From NCBI GenBank assembly GCA_045532145.1, contig JAZSFJ010000137.1, positions 1 to 35,802 on the forward strand: 35,802 bases of DNA, given 5' to 3'. Made by a program: the position numbers and the translations under genes. This stretch comes from SIG459 sp045532145. Its GTDB lineage: Bacteria > Bacillota > Clostridia > Oscillospirales > Oscillospiraceae. The notes beneath the pieces were generated by a model. That model was not told where the DNA came from, did no database searches, and was given only the letters and a program-made list of their open reading frames with translations. Shown here piece after piece: positions 1 through 8,054 of this stretch (positions within the stretch are counted from its first letter, which is position 1; the number at the start of each line of letters is the position of its first letter).

Positions 1-132
1 GCCGCAGCGGATGCACTTTTCGCTGTCCACTGTGTGGCGCTCCTTCAAAGCGCCGGAGATGGCTCCCACAGGACATATCCTGGCGCAGAGGGTGCAGCCT
101 ATGCACTTGTCTGTAATATAGTAGCTTTTCAT
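1..132 (-). CDS. 4Fe-4S ferredoxin-like protein, C-terminus cut by window edge
   Basis: The reading frame starts at ATG (132-130) and runs off the left edge after 44 codons. The protein begins MKSYYITDKCIGCTLCARIC, followed by P, which is the CxxCxxCxxxCP signature of a bacterial ferredoxin 4Fe-4S cluster. A second cluster motif (KCIRCG) begins just before the edge, so a two-cluster ferredoxin or a larger iron-sulfur subunit is likely. It is the third gene behind the aldehyde oxidoreductase and the MoaD-like protein, so an electron-acceptor role for that enzyme is the natural inference. Its ribosome site (GGAGG) lies inside the last two glycine codons of the upstream moaD-like gene, which suggests translational coupling. 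The full length and any further domains cannot be seen. Confidence 0.85.
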   Translation of the reverse strand, partial: MKSYYITDKCIGCTLCARICPVGAISGALKERHTVDSEKCIRCG

Positions 133-136
133 ATTC

Positions 137-391
137 TCAACCTCCGCATACCGGGCTCATGAGCATCACAGTATCTCCGTCGCAGAGAGTGCTGTTTTTC
201 TTGCCCTGAACACCGTTTATCATAATTATGCAGCCGTCGATATCTTTGGCGGAGACCTTTGTTCCCGGACGGGCCAGTCTGGCACGGGCCAGTATATGGG
301 GATAGAGGTCCCGGACCTTTTCCCCCTCCAGCTCCAGCTCCTTCAGACCGGTGTCCATACGGAGAAGACCGAAAATCTTAACTTTTACCAT
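137..391 (-). CDS. MoaD/ThiS-family sulfur carrier protein
   Basis: An 84-residue protein of ubiquitin-like size ending in Gly-Gly (PVCGG), the C-terminus that MoaD and ThiS proteins use to carry sulfur as a thiocarboxylate. Family knowledge: MoaD donates sulfur to make molybdopterin, the dithiolene cofactor used by molybdenum and tungsten enzymes. It begins 13 bases after the aldehyde oxidoreductase stop codon, with an AAGGAGG ribosome site just upstream of ATG 391-389. Its position between that enzyme and a ferredoxin suggests a dedicated carrier for the tungstopterin enzyme rather than a thiamine protein. No MoaE or adenylating partner is in the window. ThiS-like function cannot be excluded from sequence alone. 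Confidence 0.82.
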   Translation of the reverse strand: MVKVKIFGLLRMDTGLKELELEGEKVRDLYPHILARARLARPGTKVSAKDIDGCIIMINGVQGKKNSTLCDGDTVMLMSPVCGG

Positions 392-404
392 TTTCCTCTC
401 CTCC

Positions 405-2330
405 TTATCTGTCTATCTTCAGCTTGCGCAGAGTGGCCTTGGTGGGAATGCCCTCGGAGGACCAGCCTCTTGCGTGGTAATAGACCTTCTTGAGCTTTTC
501 AAGAGGCACCTTTGTGCTGGGATCATTGGGATCCTGAGCCGTTTCGGTGAGACGTTTCGGCAGACTGTCGTCCTTGGCGGAGATGCCGAAGCGGCAGTTC
601 ACCTTGCGCTCTAAGTTGTAGCCGCGCTCACCGCAGCGCATATACTTGCCGAAGGTCATGGGCATGCCCAGAGCATATTTGATCATCTTGGTGTGATGGA
701 AAACGGGCAGATGGAGATGAGCCACAAGGGGGAACTTGTTGAGGAAACGGAGAGCCCAGCCCAGATAGGGCACGAGGAAGTTCACCGTTTTGGTGATGGC
801 TCCGTTGGGGCGTGTCAGCAAGAAGCCGGGGAAGAAGGCATAGGAGGTGAAAAGACACTGTCCGGAGGCGGAGATCATCTCCATAAGGTTCTGGAACATC
901 ACCGTGCCGTCGGCCTTGGCGTGGGGAGTCTGGGCATTCACATTGAGGCCGAGACCTTCCATTATCACCATGTAGCCGCCGTTGAGGTGGCAGCCGCCGC
1001 GGTTACTTACGGCGTAGCCAAGACCCATACCAACGGCCCTGCGGGGTTCGTAGGCAGCCAGCTCCAGTCCCTTGGACTGGATGGCGAATTCCTTGCCGCC
1101 ATACTTGTTGCTGAGGCGGCGGCTGCCCTCGGCAAGCTCGTCTCCCAGACCACGGCGGAAGGCTATGTCCTCCCAAAGACCGGAGATGCCCTCGGTGTTG
1201 CCGAAGCTAAGGCCATTATTCCAAAGACCCTTTTCGTTGGCCTCCATGGCCCAGGCCAGAGTGCTGGCAGCGGAGATGGTGTCCATGCCCAGCTCGTCCA
1301 GCTCGTTATTCCAGCGGAGTATTTTCTCAAGGTCGTTATTCAGAATGCCGCCGCCCAGCAGTCCCAGAGTCTCAAGCTCCGGGCCCTTCACCTCGTGGCC
1401 GCCCACGCTTACGGTACGGGCGCACTTGATGGGGCAGGTGAGGCAGCCTTTGTTTACAATGTTGTGCTCCTCGGCCAGAGTTTCACCGTTGACCTTCTCG
1501 AAGTCCTCATAGTGGCCGTAGTTGTAGTTCTTGGTGGAGAGCAGTCCCCGCATCTGCATACTGCTCACCAATCCCGCAGTGCCAAGGCGGGGCAGCTGGT
1601 TTCCGGTGAGGGGGTGGCTGCGGAGATATTTGAACCACTTTTTCAGGTGGGCCTGGGTCTTGGCTCTGTCGTGGATGGGGATCTCGTGGTTGCCGGTGAC
1701 GGTGATGGCTTTGAGGTTTTTCCAACCCAGCACCGCGCCCACGCCTGTGCGTCCGCCTGCACGCTCTTCGCTGACAACGGCGGAGTAGAGCACCAGATTT
1801 TCTCCGGCGGGGCCTATGCAAAGGCGGCCAAAATGGGCTTTTTTACCCTGTCTTGCAGAGAGAATATCCGCAAGGGCGTCCTGAGTCTCTGTGGTCTTCA
1901 TGCCCCAGAGCTCCTCTGCGCTGTGGAAAATGAATTTGTCGTTATGTATCTCAAGCCAGCTTTTCTTCGGGCACTTTCCCTTGATAATAAGAGCGTCCAT
2001 ACCGGCCTTTTTCAGGTAATAGCCGAAGGAGCCGCCGCAGTTGGAGCTGGTGATTATCCCCGTCTGGGGGGAGAGAGTGGAGAGATTGAAGCGGCTGGAG
2101 CTGGGGGCTCCGGTGCCGGTGAGGGGGCCTGTGGTGATGACCACCAGATTTTCCTCGCTGAAGGGCTTTTCGTTGCCGCTGAAATTATCGTCCAGAATCT
2201 TGGCGGCCATCATCTTGCCGCCTATGAAAAGTTCACGCTGCCGGTCGGTCCAGGGATATTCCTCCGCCTTCTGAGTAGTGAGGTCAAGGAGCATAACCCG
2301 GCCCATGTATCCGCCGTAGCGACTTGCCAT
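405..2330 (-). CDS. aor: Aldehyde:ferredoxin oxidoreductase (tungsten/molybdenum type)
   Basis: A 641-residue protein matching the AOR family over its length. The N-terminus (GRVMLLDLT, FIGGKMMAAKIL) is typical of the pterin-binding domain. A GCLTCPIKCART motif near residues 295-306 supplies three cluster cysteines, and a later GQCLF near residue 492 is a good fourth ligand for the 4Fe-4S cluster. Family reaction: oxidation of aldehydes to carboxylic acids with ferredoxin as acceptor, or the reverse, in the cytoplasm. The length is close to the usual 600-640 residues. ATG 2330 follows a GGGAGG site. A strong vegetative-type promoter lies just upstream, and the MoaD-like and ferredoxin genes follow in the same operon. 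Substrate and choice of W or Mo cannot be read from the sequence. Confidence 0.93.
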   Translation of the reverse strand: MASRYGGYMGRVMLLDLTTQKAEEYPWTDRQRELFIGGKMMAAKILDDNFSGNEKPFSEENLVVITTGPLTGTGAPSSSRFNLSTLSPQTGIITSSNCGGSFGYYLKKAGMDALIIKGKCPKKSWLEIHNDKFIFHSAEELWGMKTTETQDALADILSARQGKKAHFGRLCIGPAGENLVLYSAVVSEERAGGRTGVGAVLGWKNLKAITVTGNHEIPIHDRAKTQAHLKKWFKYLRSHPLTGNQLPRLGTAGLVSSMQMRGLLSTKNYNYGHYEDFEKVNGETLAEEHNIVNKGCLTCPIKCARTVSVGGHEVKGPELETLGLLGGGILNNDLEKILRWNNELDELGMDTISAASTLAWAMEANEKGLWNNGLSFGNTEGISGLWEDIAFRRGLGDELAEGSRRLSNKYGGKEFAIQSKGLELAAYEPRRAVGMGLGYAVSNRGGCHLNGGYMVIMEGLGLNVNAQTPHAKADGTVMFQNLMEMISASGQCLFTSYAFFPGFLLTRPNGAITKTVNFLVPYLGWALRFLNKFPLVAHLHLPVFHHTKMIKYALGMPMTFGKYMRCGERGYNLERKVNCRFGISAKDDSLPKRLTETAQDPNDPSTKVPLEKLKKVYYHARGWSSEGIPTKATLRKLKIDR

Positions 2331-2364
2331 ATAATCCGCCTCCCTTGTTGGAGTTTATATAATC

Positions 2365-2393
2365 AGTATAGGTTGCAAAATCCACCTTGTCAA
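2365..2393 (-). promoter_or_regulatory. Vegetative (sigma-A type) promoter of the aldehyde oxidoreductase operon
   Basis: On the minus strand the sequence reads TTGACA (2393-2388), a 17-base spacer, then TATACT (2370-2365). This is a near-consensus promoter about 35 bases upstream of the ATG, with no competing gene between. Confidence 0.75.
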
Positions 2394-2404
2394 TTTATAA
2401 TCTT

Positions 2405-2570
2405 GAGTAAACGCTAAATAAATAGAACGTCGGCGCCCACCGGAAAATTTCGGGTCTAAATTCCTTGGGAATTCTTGAAATAAAGCCAATTATTCCTGCG
2501 AATCCCCAAGATTTTTATACCTCGAAATTTTCCCGCTGCTCGCTCTTGTCGATTTATTCAGCGCTTACTC
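2405..2570. repeat. Imperfect ~165-bp palindromic element (MITE-like)
   Basis: The left arm starts GAGTAAACGCTAAATAAAT and the right arm, read on the other strand, starts GAGTAAGCGCTGAATAAAT. Both arms then share an AAAATTTCG block and a CTTGGG block before meeting at a central AATTATT/AATAATT. The two arms together fill most of the 289-base gap between the divergent aldehyde oxidoreductase and FAD oxidoreductase genes. There is no room for a transposase, so it could only move in trans. It leaves about 50 bases for the promoter of the rightward gene, where I see no convincing -35/-10 pair. Confidence 0.65.
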
Positions 2571-2619
2571 TGGAGAAAGCTATTCATAGTAATAGCAGAT
2601 AAATTTTAAGGTTTTCAGT

Positions 2620-4092
2620 ATGGAAAAATATGATGTTCTTATAATCGGCGGCGGGCTTCTGGGCTGCTTTGCCGCAAGGGAGCTTGCCCGTTATAAACTG
2701 AATATTGCCCTCGTTGAGGCCCGGGAGGATGTGTGCACAGGCATATCACGGGCCAACACCGCCATAGTCTACTCCGGCTATGACACCGCCCCCGGCACTC
2801 TGAAAACGGAGATGTGCATCTGGGCAAATCTGGGCTTTGAAGAGCTTTGCGGGGAGCTTGGCGTAAAGTTTTCCCGCTGCGGCTCTCTTATGATAAGCCT
2901 CGGTGAGCGGGGGGACGCTGTGCTCCGGAAAAAGTATGAGCAGGGGATTATTAACGGCGTGGAGGGCCTCCGGCTTCTCAGTGGGGAAGAAGTGCTCACC
3001 CTTGAGCCTAATCTCACGGACAAGGTGACTATGGGTCTTCTCTCGCCCACCACGGGCACGGTAAATCCATGGGAGCTGGGGATTGCGGCCTATGAAAACG
3101 CCCTGAGAAACGGCGTGGACTTTCGCTTCAATGAAAAAGTCCTCTCCATCGCGCCTCAAAAGGGAGGCTACGTTCTGGAGACGGAGAAGGGCAGCATTTT
3201 TGCCCGGGCAACAGTTAACTGCGGGGGACTTTATTCCGATGCTATACGGGAAATGTGCCACGAGCCCCTTGTCCGCGTCTTTCCCAAGCGTGGGGACTAC
3301 CTTATATTCGATAAGTCCGAGGGCGCAGTGGTAAGCCGGGTCATCTTCCATGAGCCGGAGCAAAAGGGCAAAGGCCTCACTGCCGTGCCCACCGTGGACG
3401 GAAATCTGCTCATAGGCCCCTCGGAAATATTCCTTGAGGGGGACTGGGACTTTTCCACCACTGCCGAGGGCATGGAGCAGCTCATGGCCCTCTGCGAAGA
3501 AGTTCTTCCCACTCTTGATCGGGATAAGCTCATCCGCTCCTTTGGCACTCTCAGACCCAATCCTTTTCATGTGGAGCGGCAATCTGACGGCAGCTTCAGC
3601 CGGGAAAAGCGGGGCATAAGCTCCTTTACCATACTCTCCGACGACGAGGGCGCTTTCCTCAGCTTTGTAGGCATCAAGACCCCCGGCCTCACCTGTTCCC
3701 GGGAACTGGGAGCCTACGCCGCTGAGGCTGTGGCAAAATATCTTGGAGCGGAGGAAAATGAGGGATTTGACCCCACCCGCACCCCGCCTCTCAGCCTCGC
3801 CCATGCCACGGCGGAGGAAAGACGCAATGCCGCGGAAAAAGACCCCCTGTACGGGCGCATAGTCTGCCGCTGCGCCGGAATAAGCGAGGGTGAGGTAATA
3901 GACGCCATCCGCCGTGGCGCTACCACTCTTGACGGGGTGAAGCGCCGGGCGGGCACAGGCATGGGCCGCTGTCAGGGTGGCTTTTGCTCCCCCCGCATTA
4001 TGGAGATTCTGGCCCGTGAACTGAATAAGCCCATCTCCGAGATAATGAAGGACGGCCCGGGCAGCTGTCTTGCAGGAGGCGGCCATGAATAA
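2620..4092 (+). CDS. FAD-dependent oxidoreductase, GlpA/LhgO-like, with C-terminal BFD-type [2Fe-2S] domain
   Basis: A 490-residue protein. The N-terminus (VLIIGGGLLGCFAARELARY) is a Rossmann FAD-binding motif, and the body resembles DAO-type dehydrogenases such as anaerobic glycerol-3-phosphate dehydrogenase or L-2-hydroxyglutarate oxidase. The C-terminal ~60 residues carry VCRCAG and GRCQGGFC, four cysteines spaced as in the bacterioferredoxin-associated [2Fe-2S] fold. Family knowledge: such Clostridial proteins pair with a second FAD protein and pass electrons from a hydroxyacid or glycerol-3-phosphate. ATG 2620 is preceded by a modest AAGG site. It overlaps the next gene by 8 bases, so the two are very likely translationally coupled. 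The exact substrate is not determinable. Confidence 0.85.
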   Translation: MEKYDVLIIGGGLLGCFAARELARYKLNIALVEAREDVCTGISRANTAIVYSGYDTAPGTLKTEMCIWANLGFEELCGELGVKFSRCGSLMISLGERGDAVLRKKYEQGIINGVEGLRLLSGEEVLTLEPNLTDKVTMGLLSPTTGTVNPWELGIAAYENALRNGVDFRFNEKVLSIAPQKGGYVLETEKGSIFARATVNCGGLYSDAIREMCHEPLVRVFPKRGDYLIFDKSEGAVVSRVIFHEPEQKGKGLTAVPTVDGNLLIGPSEIFLEGDWDFSTTAEGMEQLMALCEEVLPTLDRDKLIRSFGTLRPNPFHVERQSDGSFSREKRGISSFTILSDDEGAFLSFVGIKTPGLTCSRELGAYAAEAVAKYLGAEENEGFDPTRTPPLSLAHATAEERRNAAEKDPLYGRIVCRCAGISEGEVIDAIRRGATTLDGVKRRAGTGMGRCQGGFCSPRIMEILARELNKPISEIMKDGPGSCLAGGGHE

Positions 4093-4984
4093 ATACGATC
4101 TTCTTGTAATAGGCGGCGGCGCGGCGGGCATGGCCGCGGCTCTCGCTGCCCGTGAGGCGGGAGCGGAAAGGGTGCTCATAGCCGAGCGTGAGTCCCTGCC
4201 CGGAGGCATACTCCGCCAGTGCATACATAATGGCTTCGGCCTTGGCTATTTCCATGAGGATTTAACAGGCCCGGAGTACGCCGCGCGCTTTATCTCCCGC
4301 CTTGAAAAAACTGATATAGAGTTCCGTGGTGATAGCACGGTGCTGGAACTGAGGCATGACCGCACAGCTCTTTTGTCTTCTGCGGGAAGGGTGGAGGAAG
4401 TGGGCTTTCATCGCTGCGTCCTTGCCACCGGCTGCAGGGAAAGGGCCATAGGTTCCCTCCCTGTCAGCGGCACACGGCCTGCAGGGGTGTTCTCAGCAGG
4501 TACGGCTCAGAAAATGGTGAATCTTATGGGGCTTGATATAGGACAGCGCATAGTGATTCTGGGAAGCGGAGATATTGGCATGATAATGGCCCGCCGCTTC
4601 ACACTTCTTGGTAAGGAAGTGGTGGCTATGGTGGAAAAAGAGTCTGCTCCCGGCGGACTTGTGCGGAATGTGAAAAACTGCATCGAGGCCTATAATATCC
4701 CCGTTTTGACCCGTTCCACCGTGACAAAAATCCACGGCAGAAACAGGGTTGAGGCGGTGAGCGTGAGAAATTTGGAAAGCGGGGAAGAGAGGAGTATTCC
4801 CTGTGACACTTTGATAGTTTCCGTGGGGCTTATCCCGGAGCGGGAACTTATAAATGCCTTTGATGAGCTGCCGGACTGGCTCGCCCTCTGCGGCAACTGC
4901 GAAAAGGTCTATGAGATAGTGGACTCCGTCAGCACCCAGTCGGAAAAGGCTGCGAAAGAACTGGTCGGGAAACAGATTGTGTGA
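4085..4984 (+). CDS. FAD/NAD(P)-dependent oxidoreductase, GlpB-like partner, short form
   Basis: A 299-residue protein from ATG 4085, chosen because AGGAGG sits five bases upstream (4074-4079); a longer in-frame TTG start at 4070 would place the ribosome site inside the gene. It shows an FAD motif (LLVIGGGAAGMAAALAAREA), the family block PGGILRQCIHNGFGLGYF, a CRER motif and a second nucleotide-binding motif (VILGSGDIGMIMARR). The C-terminal CGNCEKVYEIVDSVS resembles the family's closing motif. From memory, relatives in this operon type are about 400 residues, so this one appears to lack a segment before CGNC and a C-terminal extension. The DUF1667 gene that often follows in Clostridia is absent; a broken surface-protein gene follows instead. 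Confidence 0.82.
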   Translation: MNKYDLLVIGGGAAGMAAALAAREAGAERVLIAERESLPGGILRQCIHNGFGLGYFHEDLTGPEYAARFISRLEKTDIEFRGDSTVLELRHDRTALLSSAGRVEEVGFHRCVLATGCRERAIGSLPVSGTRPAGVFSAGTAQKMVNLMGLDIGQRIVILGSGDIGMIMARRFTLLGKEVVAMVEKESAPGGLVRNVKNCIEAYNIPVLTRSTVTKIHGRNRVEAVSVRNLESGEERSIPCDTLIVSVGLIPERELINAFDELPDWLALCGNCEKVYEIVDSVSTQSEKAAKELVGKQIV

Positions 4985-5019
4985 TATTATTTGCTTAATC
5001 ATTTCAGGAGGTTTATTCC

Positions 5020-7354
5020 ACGAAGAAACTCATATCATGTGTGTTGATTATTATGGCTTTGCTGCTGACGCCTGTAATTGTATCCGCCAGCGGCAATAGC
5101 GACGAGGGCTCCGCCGGCGAAGGCGTCTACTGGGTGCTGGATAAGCAGGGCACTCTCACCATTTTCGGTGAGGGCGAGGTGACCGGCAACCCTTGGCTCA
5201 CCGATTATTCCAAGGTAATAAAGAAGCTAGTAGTCAAGGAAGGAATAACAGCGATAAAGTGTGCTGCAGCCTTCAGCGGTTGCGCCAACCTTTCTTTCCT
5301 GCGGCACTATCAAGAGTCTCAACATTCCTTCAACTGTGACCAGCATGGGCTCCAGCGCATTTGTCTGCCATGTAAAAAATCTTTATGTGAGCGACTTGGC
5401 ACATTGGCTGAGCTTCGATCTGGGCAACCTATCCATAGAATGGAGTGAACTCTACGCGGGAGGAGAGCGCGTAACCAAGCTTGTCATACCTGAGAGTATG
5501 ACGAAGATACCTTCTTCGGCCTTTGATAACTGGACAGGGCTGGAAGAAGTGGTGATACATGACGGAGTTAACAGCATGGGCTCAAGAGCTTTTTACGGCT
5601 GCACCAATCTCAGCAAAGTCAGCCTTGGCGGCGGCATAACAGCCATCCAGACTCAGGTCTTTGGTCATTGCGATTCCCTGAAGGAACTGACCTTGCCGTC
5701 AAATGTTCTTGTTATCAATTCCAATGCGTTTTATTACAACGACTGGCAGTATAAAAATCCCCTTTCATCTATACGCTTCATGGGTGATGCTCCCCTGATG
5801 GCAAGCGATGCCCTTACCGGCCTTACCGCAACGGTTTATTACTCTGCCAACAATACCACATGGACTGAGGAGTACTTCCAAAACTATGGCGGCGATATTA
5901 AATGGCTGCCTGATACCGAGATCCCCGACATCGAAGACGCCCCCGACGGATTTATTGCCGTCGGAGTCTGCGGCGGCAATCTCAGCTTTGAGATAGACAG
6001 AGAGGGCATACTCCGCATTTACGTTACCCTCTCTCCTGCCATGTACCGCATGGCTGCCCGTGTGGTTGGTGACTATGCCATGGATGACTATGCCAATCCC
6101 GAGGACGCTCCCTGGTATGCCTACAGAGACAAGATCAAGGGGGTTGTGGTGGAGTCCGGCGTTACAGCCATTGGCGATAATGCCTTTGCCGCCTGCGAGG
6201 CTGTAACCGAAGTTACCATAGGCGACACTGTTGCCGACATAGGCTCCGGTGCCTTTAACGGCTGCGAGGCTCTTGAGGAGGTTACCTTCCTCGGCGCAGC
6301 TCCCAGCTTTGGCGAGGATTGCTTCGGCGAGCAGGAAGTTACCATTGTTTACCCCGAAAATGACGAGACATGGACGGAGGAAACCAAGGAGAGCATAGGC
6401 GGCAACCTCAGCTTTGTACCCTCCGACGAGAGCGGACATACCCACATATATACCAAGGTTATCACTCCTCCCCACTGCGTTGAGGGCGGCTTTACCACAT
6501 ATACCTGCCAGTGCGGCCACACTTATAATGATGATTTCACCGACGCCCTCGGTCACGATGAAGTTCATCATTCCGTGGTGGAACCCAGCTGCACCCAGCC
6601 CGGACAGGGTGAGTACTATGATTGCGGACGCTGCGGTGCTATACTGACCGGAATTGTCGAGATTCCTGCCGCGGGCCACAAGTGGAATGGCGGCACGGTC
6701 ACCAAGGAGCCCACTCAGGACGCCGAAGGTGAGAGGAGCTATAGCTGCACTGTATGCGGCGAGACAAAAACTGAGAAAATAGATAAGCTCCCGGAGGAAA
6801 CTCCCGAGGATCCCAAGCCTGTTGAAAACCCCTTCAAGGATATACGTGTTGAAGACTTTTTCTTTGAGCCTGTCATGTGGGCGGTTTCCAACAATGTCAC
6901 CAGCGGTCTGTCTGCAACGGAGTTCGGACCTGCCAAGGGCTGCACCCGCGCCCAGGTGGTAACCTTCCTTTGGCGCGCAGCCGGAGAGCCTGCCCCCGAG
7001 AGCAGCGAAAATCCCTTCACCGATGTCAAGGAAGGCCAGTATTACTACGATGCGGTGCTTTGGGCAGTTGAAAACGGTATCACCACCGGACTTTCCGCCG
7101 ATAGTTTTGGTCCCAACGCAAACTGCAATCGCGGACAGATAGTCACCTTCCTGTGGAGAGCTATGGGCAAGCCTGCTCCCACAAACAGTGAAAATCCCTT
7201 CACCGATGTTCCCGACAGCCAGTATTACTATGATGCTGTGCTGTGGGCTGTGGAAAAGGGCATCACCACCGGCATGAGCGCAAATAGCTTCGCTCCCAAT
7301 GCCACCTGCACAAGAGGACAGATTGTAACTTTCCTCTACCGTGCATATAAGTAA
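5020..7354 (+). pseudogene. BspA-type leucine-rich repeat protein with three SLH domains; disrupted by ACG start and frameshift
   Basis: An ideal AGGAGG (5006-5011) is followed eight bases later by ACG AAG AAA, where a signal peptide of the form (M)KKLISCVLIIMALLLTP would start, so the start codon seems changed from ATG to ACG. The frame stays open to about 5290, then the repeat continues in the next frame: the text breaks after GCANLS and resumes at GTIKSLNIPSTV. A single extra base in the CTTTCTTTCC stretch (5290-5299) would explain this. The rest encodes BspA-like repeats (IPSSAFDNWTGLEEVVI, YGCTNLSKV), a Cys-rich segment near 6430-6780, then three SLH domains ending at 7354. SLH domains bind cell-wall polymer, so the intact protein would be surface-exposed. 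Two lesions suggest decay; sequencing error is the alternative. Confidence 0.8.
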
Positions 7355-7356
7355 TA

Positions 7357-7401
7357 AAAAACAGAGCTGACAAGGGTGTCGCCCGAGTCAGCTCTGTTTT
7401 T
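7357..7401. terminator. Bidirectional rho-independent terminator between convergent genes
   Basis: The arms CAGAGCTGAC and GTCAGCTCTG, extended by A and T runs, form a 15-bp stem with a 15-base loop. It has a T run on both strands and lies between the LRR/SLH gene and spoVT. Confidence 0.88.
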
Positions 7402-7940
7402 CATTCTTCCATCTGCTTGCCAAGGAAGGCGGCCACGGCCTGAGCCAGTTTCAGCTCCGTCTCCCCGTGGGGGGTGGAGTCCTTCGCTGCCGCAAATACC
7501 ACGCAGCCCAGCACATCCCCTGCGGAGAGTATGGGGGCGGCAACGGAAATACAGTGCTCGCTCACACCCTCGCATACGGGCTGGGAGACCCTCACCTCTG
7601 CCCGGAAAATGCCCCGCTTTTCCATGATTTGCTCAAGCTGGGGGCTGATGGACTTATCCAGCAGCTCCTTTCTGGCGGCCCCTGCCGCGGCGATTATGCC
7701 GTCTCTGTCGCAGATGAGGGCCATGGCCCCCACGGTCTTGAAAAGACTGTCGCATATTTGCCCGGCAAACTCGCTGAGCTCACCCATGGGGGAATACTTC
7801 TTGAATATTACCTCCCCGTCCCGCTCGGTGTATATCTCCAGGGGGTCACCCTCCCTGATGCGCATGGTGCGGCGGATCTCTTTGGGGATGACCACGCGGC
7901 CAAGGTCGTCTATTCTGCGGACAATGCCTGTTGCCTTCAT
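7401..7940 (-). CDS. spoVT: Stage V sporulation protein T, AbrB-family regulator with GAF-like domain
   Basis: A 179-residue protein, matching the usual SpoVT length. The N-terminus MKATGIVRRIDDLGRVVIPK, followed by EIRRTMRIREGDPLEIY, is the AbrB swapped-hairpin DNA-binding domain. The remainder (VGAMALICDRDGIIAAAG, ISVAAPILSAGDVLGCVVF) fits the C-terminal GAF domain of SpoVT. Family knowledge: it is a forespore transcription factor that adjusts sigma-G-dependent genes and spore properties. I chose ATG 7940 over the 24-codon longer frame because AGGAGG lies right before it and the protein then starts like SpoVT. A sigma-G-like promoter lies upstream. It marks the host as a spore former. Confidence 0.95.
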   Translation of the reverse strand: MKATGIVRRIDDLGRVVIPKEIRRTMRIREGDPLEIYTERDGEVIFKKYSPMGELSEFAGQICDSLFKTVGAMALICDRDGIIAAAGAARKELLDKSISPQLEQIMEKRGIFRAEVRVSQPVCEGVSEHCISVAAPILSAGDVLGCVVFAAAKDSTPHGETELKLAQAVAAFLGKQMEE

Positions 7941-8037
7941 ATATAAATTCCTCCTGCTGATACTGTTATTGACACAAATAGTATCCGCAGGAGGAATTTT
8001 TTTATTCGGCATGGCGCAGGAGGTGGATTTTGGCAGA
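7921..8037. repeat. spoVT promoter/leader region, copy A of a dispersed duplication
   Basis: This stretch (first codons of spoVT, ribosome site, promoter and about 30 bases beyond) is repeated in the same orientation at 16107-16221. Positions 7959-7994 are identical over 36 bases to 16145-16180. Inside is an inverted repeat (arms near 7946-7964 and 7980-7998, 15-base loop); one pair is T-A here (7949/7995) and C-G in the other copy (16135/16181). Confidence 0.85.
7979..8007 (-). promoter_or_regulatory. Sigma-G/sigma-F-like promoter of spoVT
   Basis: On the minus strand GAATA (8007-8003) is followed by 17 bases and GATACTA (7985-7979). The Bacillus subtilis sigma-G consensus is close to GAATA, 17-18 bases, CATACTA, and spoVT is a known sigma-G gene, so this fits with one mismatch. 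Transcription would start within the loop of the inverted repeat, so the left arm would not be in the RNA. Confidence 0.55.
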
Positions 8038-8054
8038 TGGTTGATTCGGATGCA

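Noticed and set aside
693..2417. 574-codon open frame on the plus strand
   Set aside because: It lies opposite the aldehyde oxidoreductase, has no ribosome site or recognisable motif, and its composition reflects the codon bias of the real gene.
2746..4224. 492-codon open frame on the minus strand
   Set aside because: It is antisense to two clear FAD oxidoreductase genes and encodes low-complexity Ala/Gly/Arg-rich text.
7946..8004. Inverted repeat as a simple rightward terminator
   Set aside because: It has a T run on the plus strand, but the convergent gene already has a terminator at 7357-7401, and the arms hold the spoVT promoter and ribosome site. Terminator function is possible but not the main reading for copy A.
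7941..8012. 24-codon N-terminal extension of spoVT
   Set aside because: It would run through the promoter and place AGGAGG inside the gene; SpoVT proteins begin at MKATGIVRRIDDLG.
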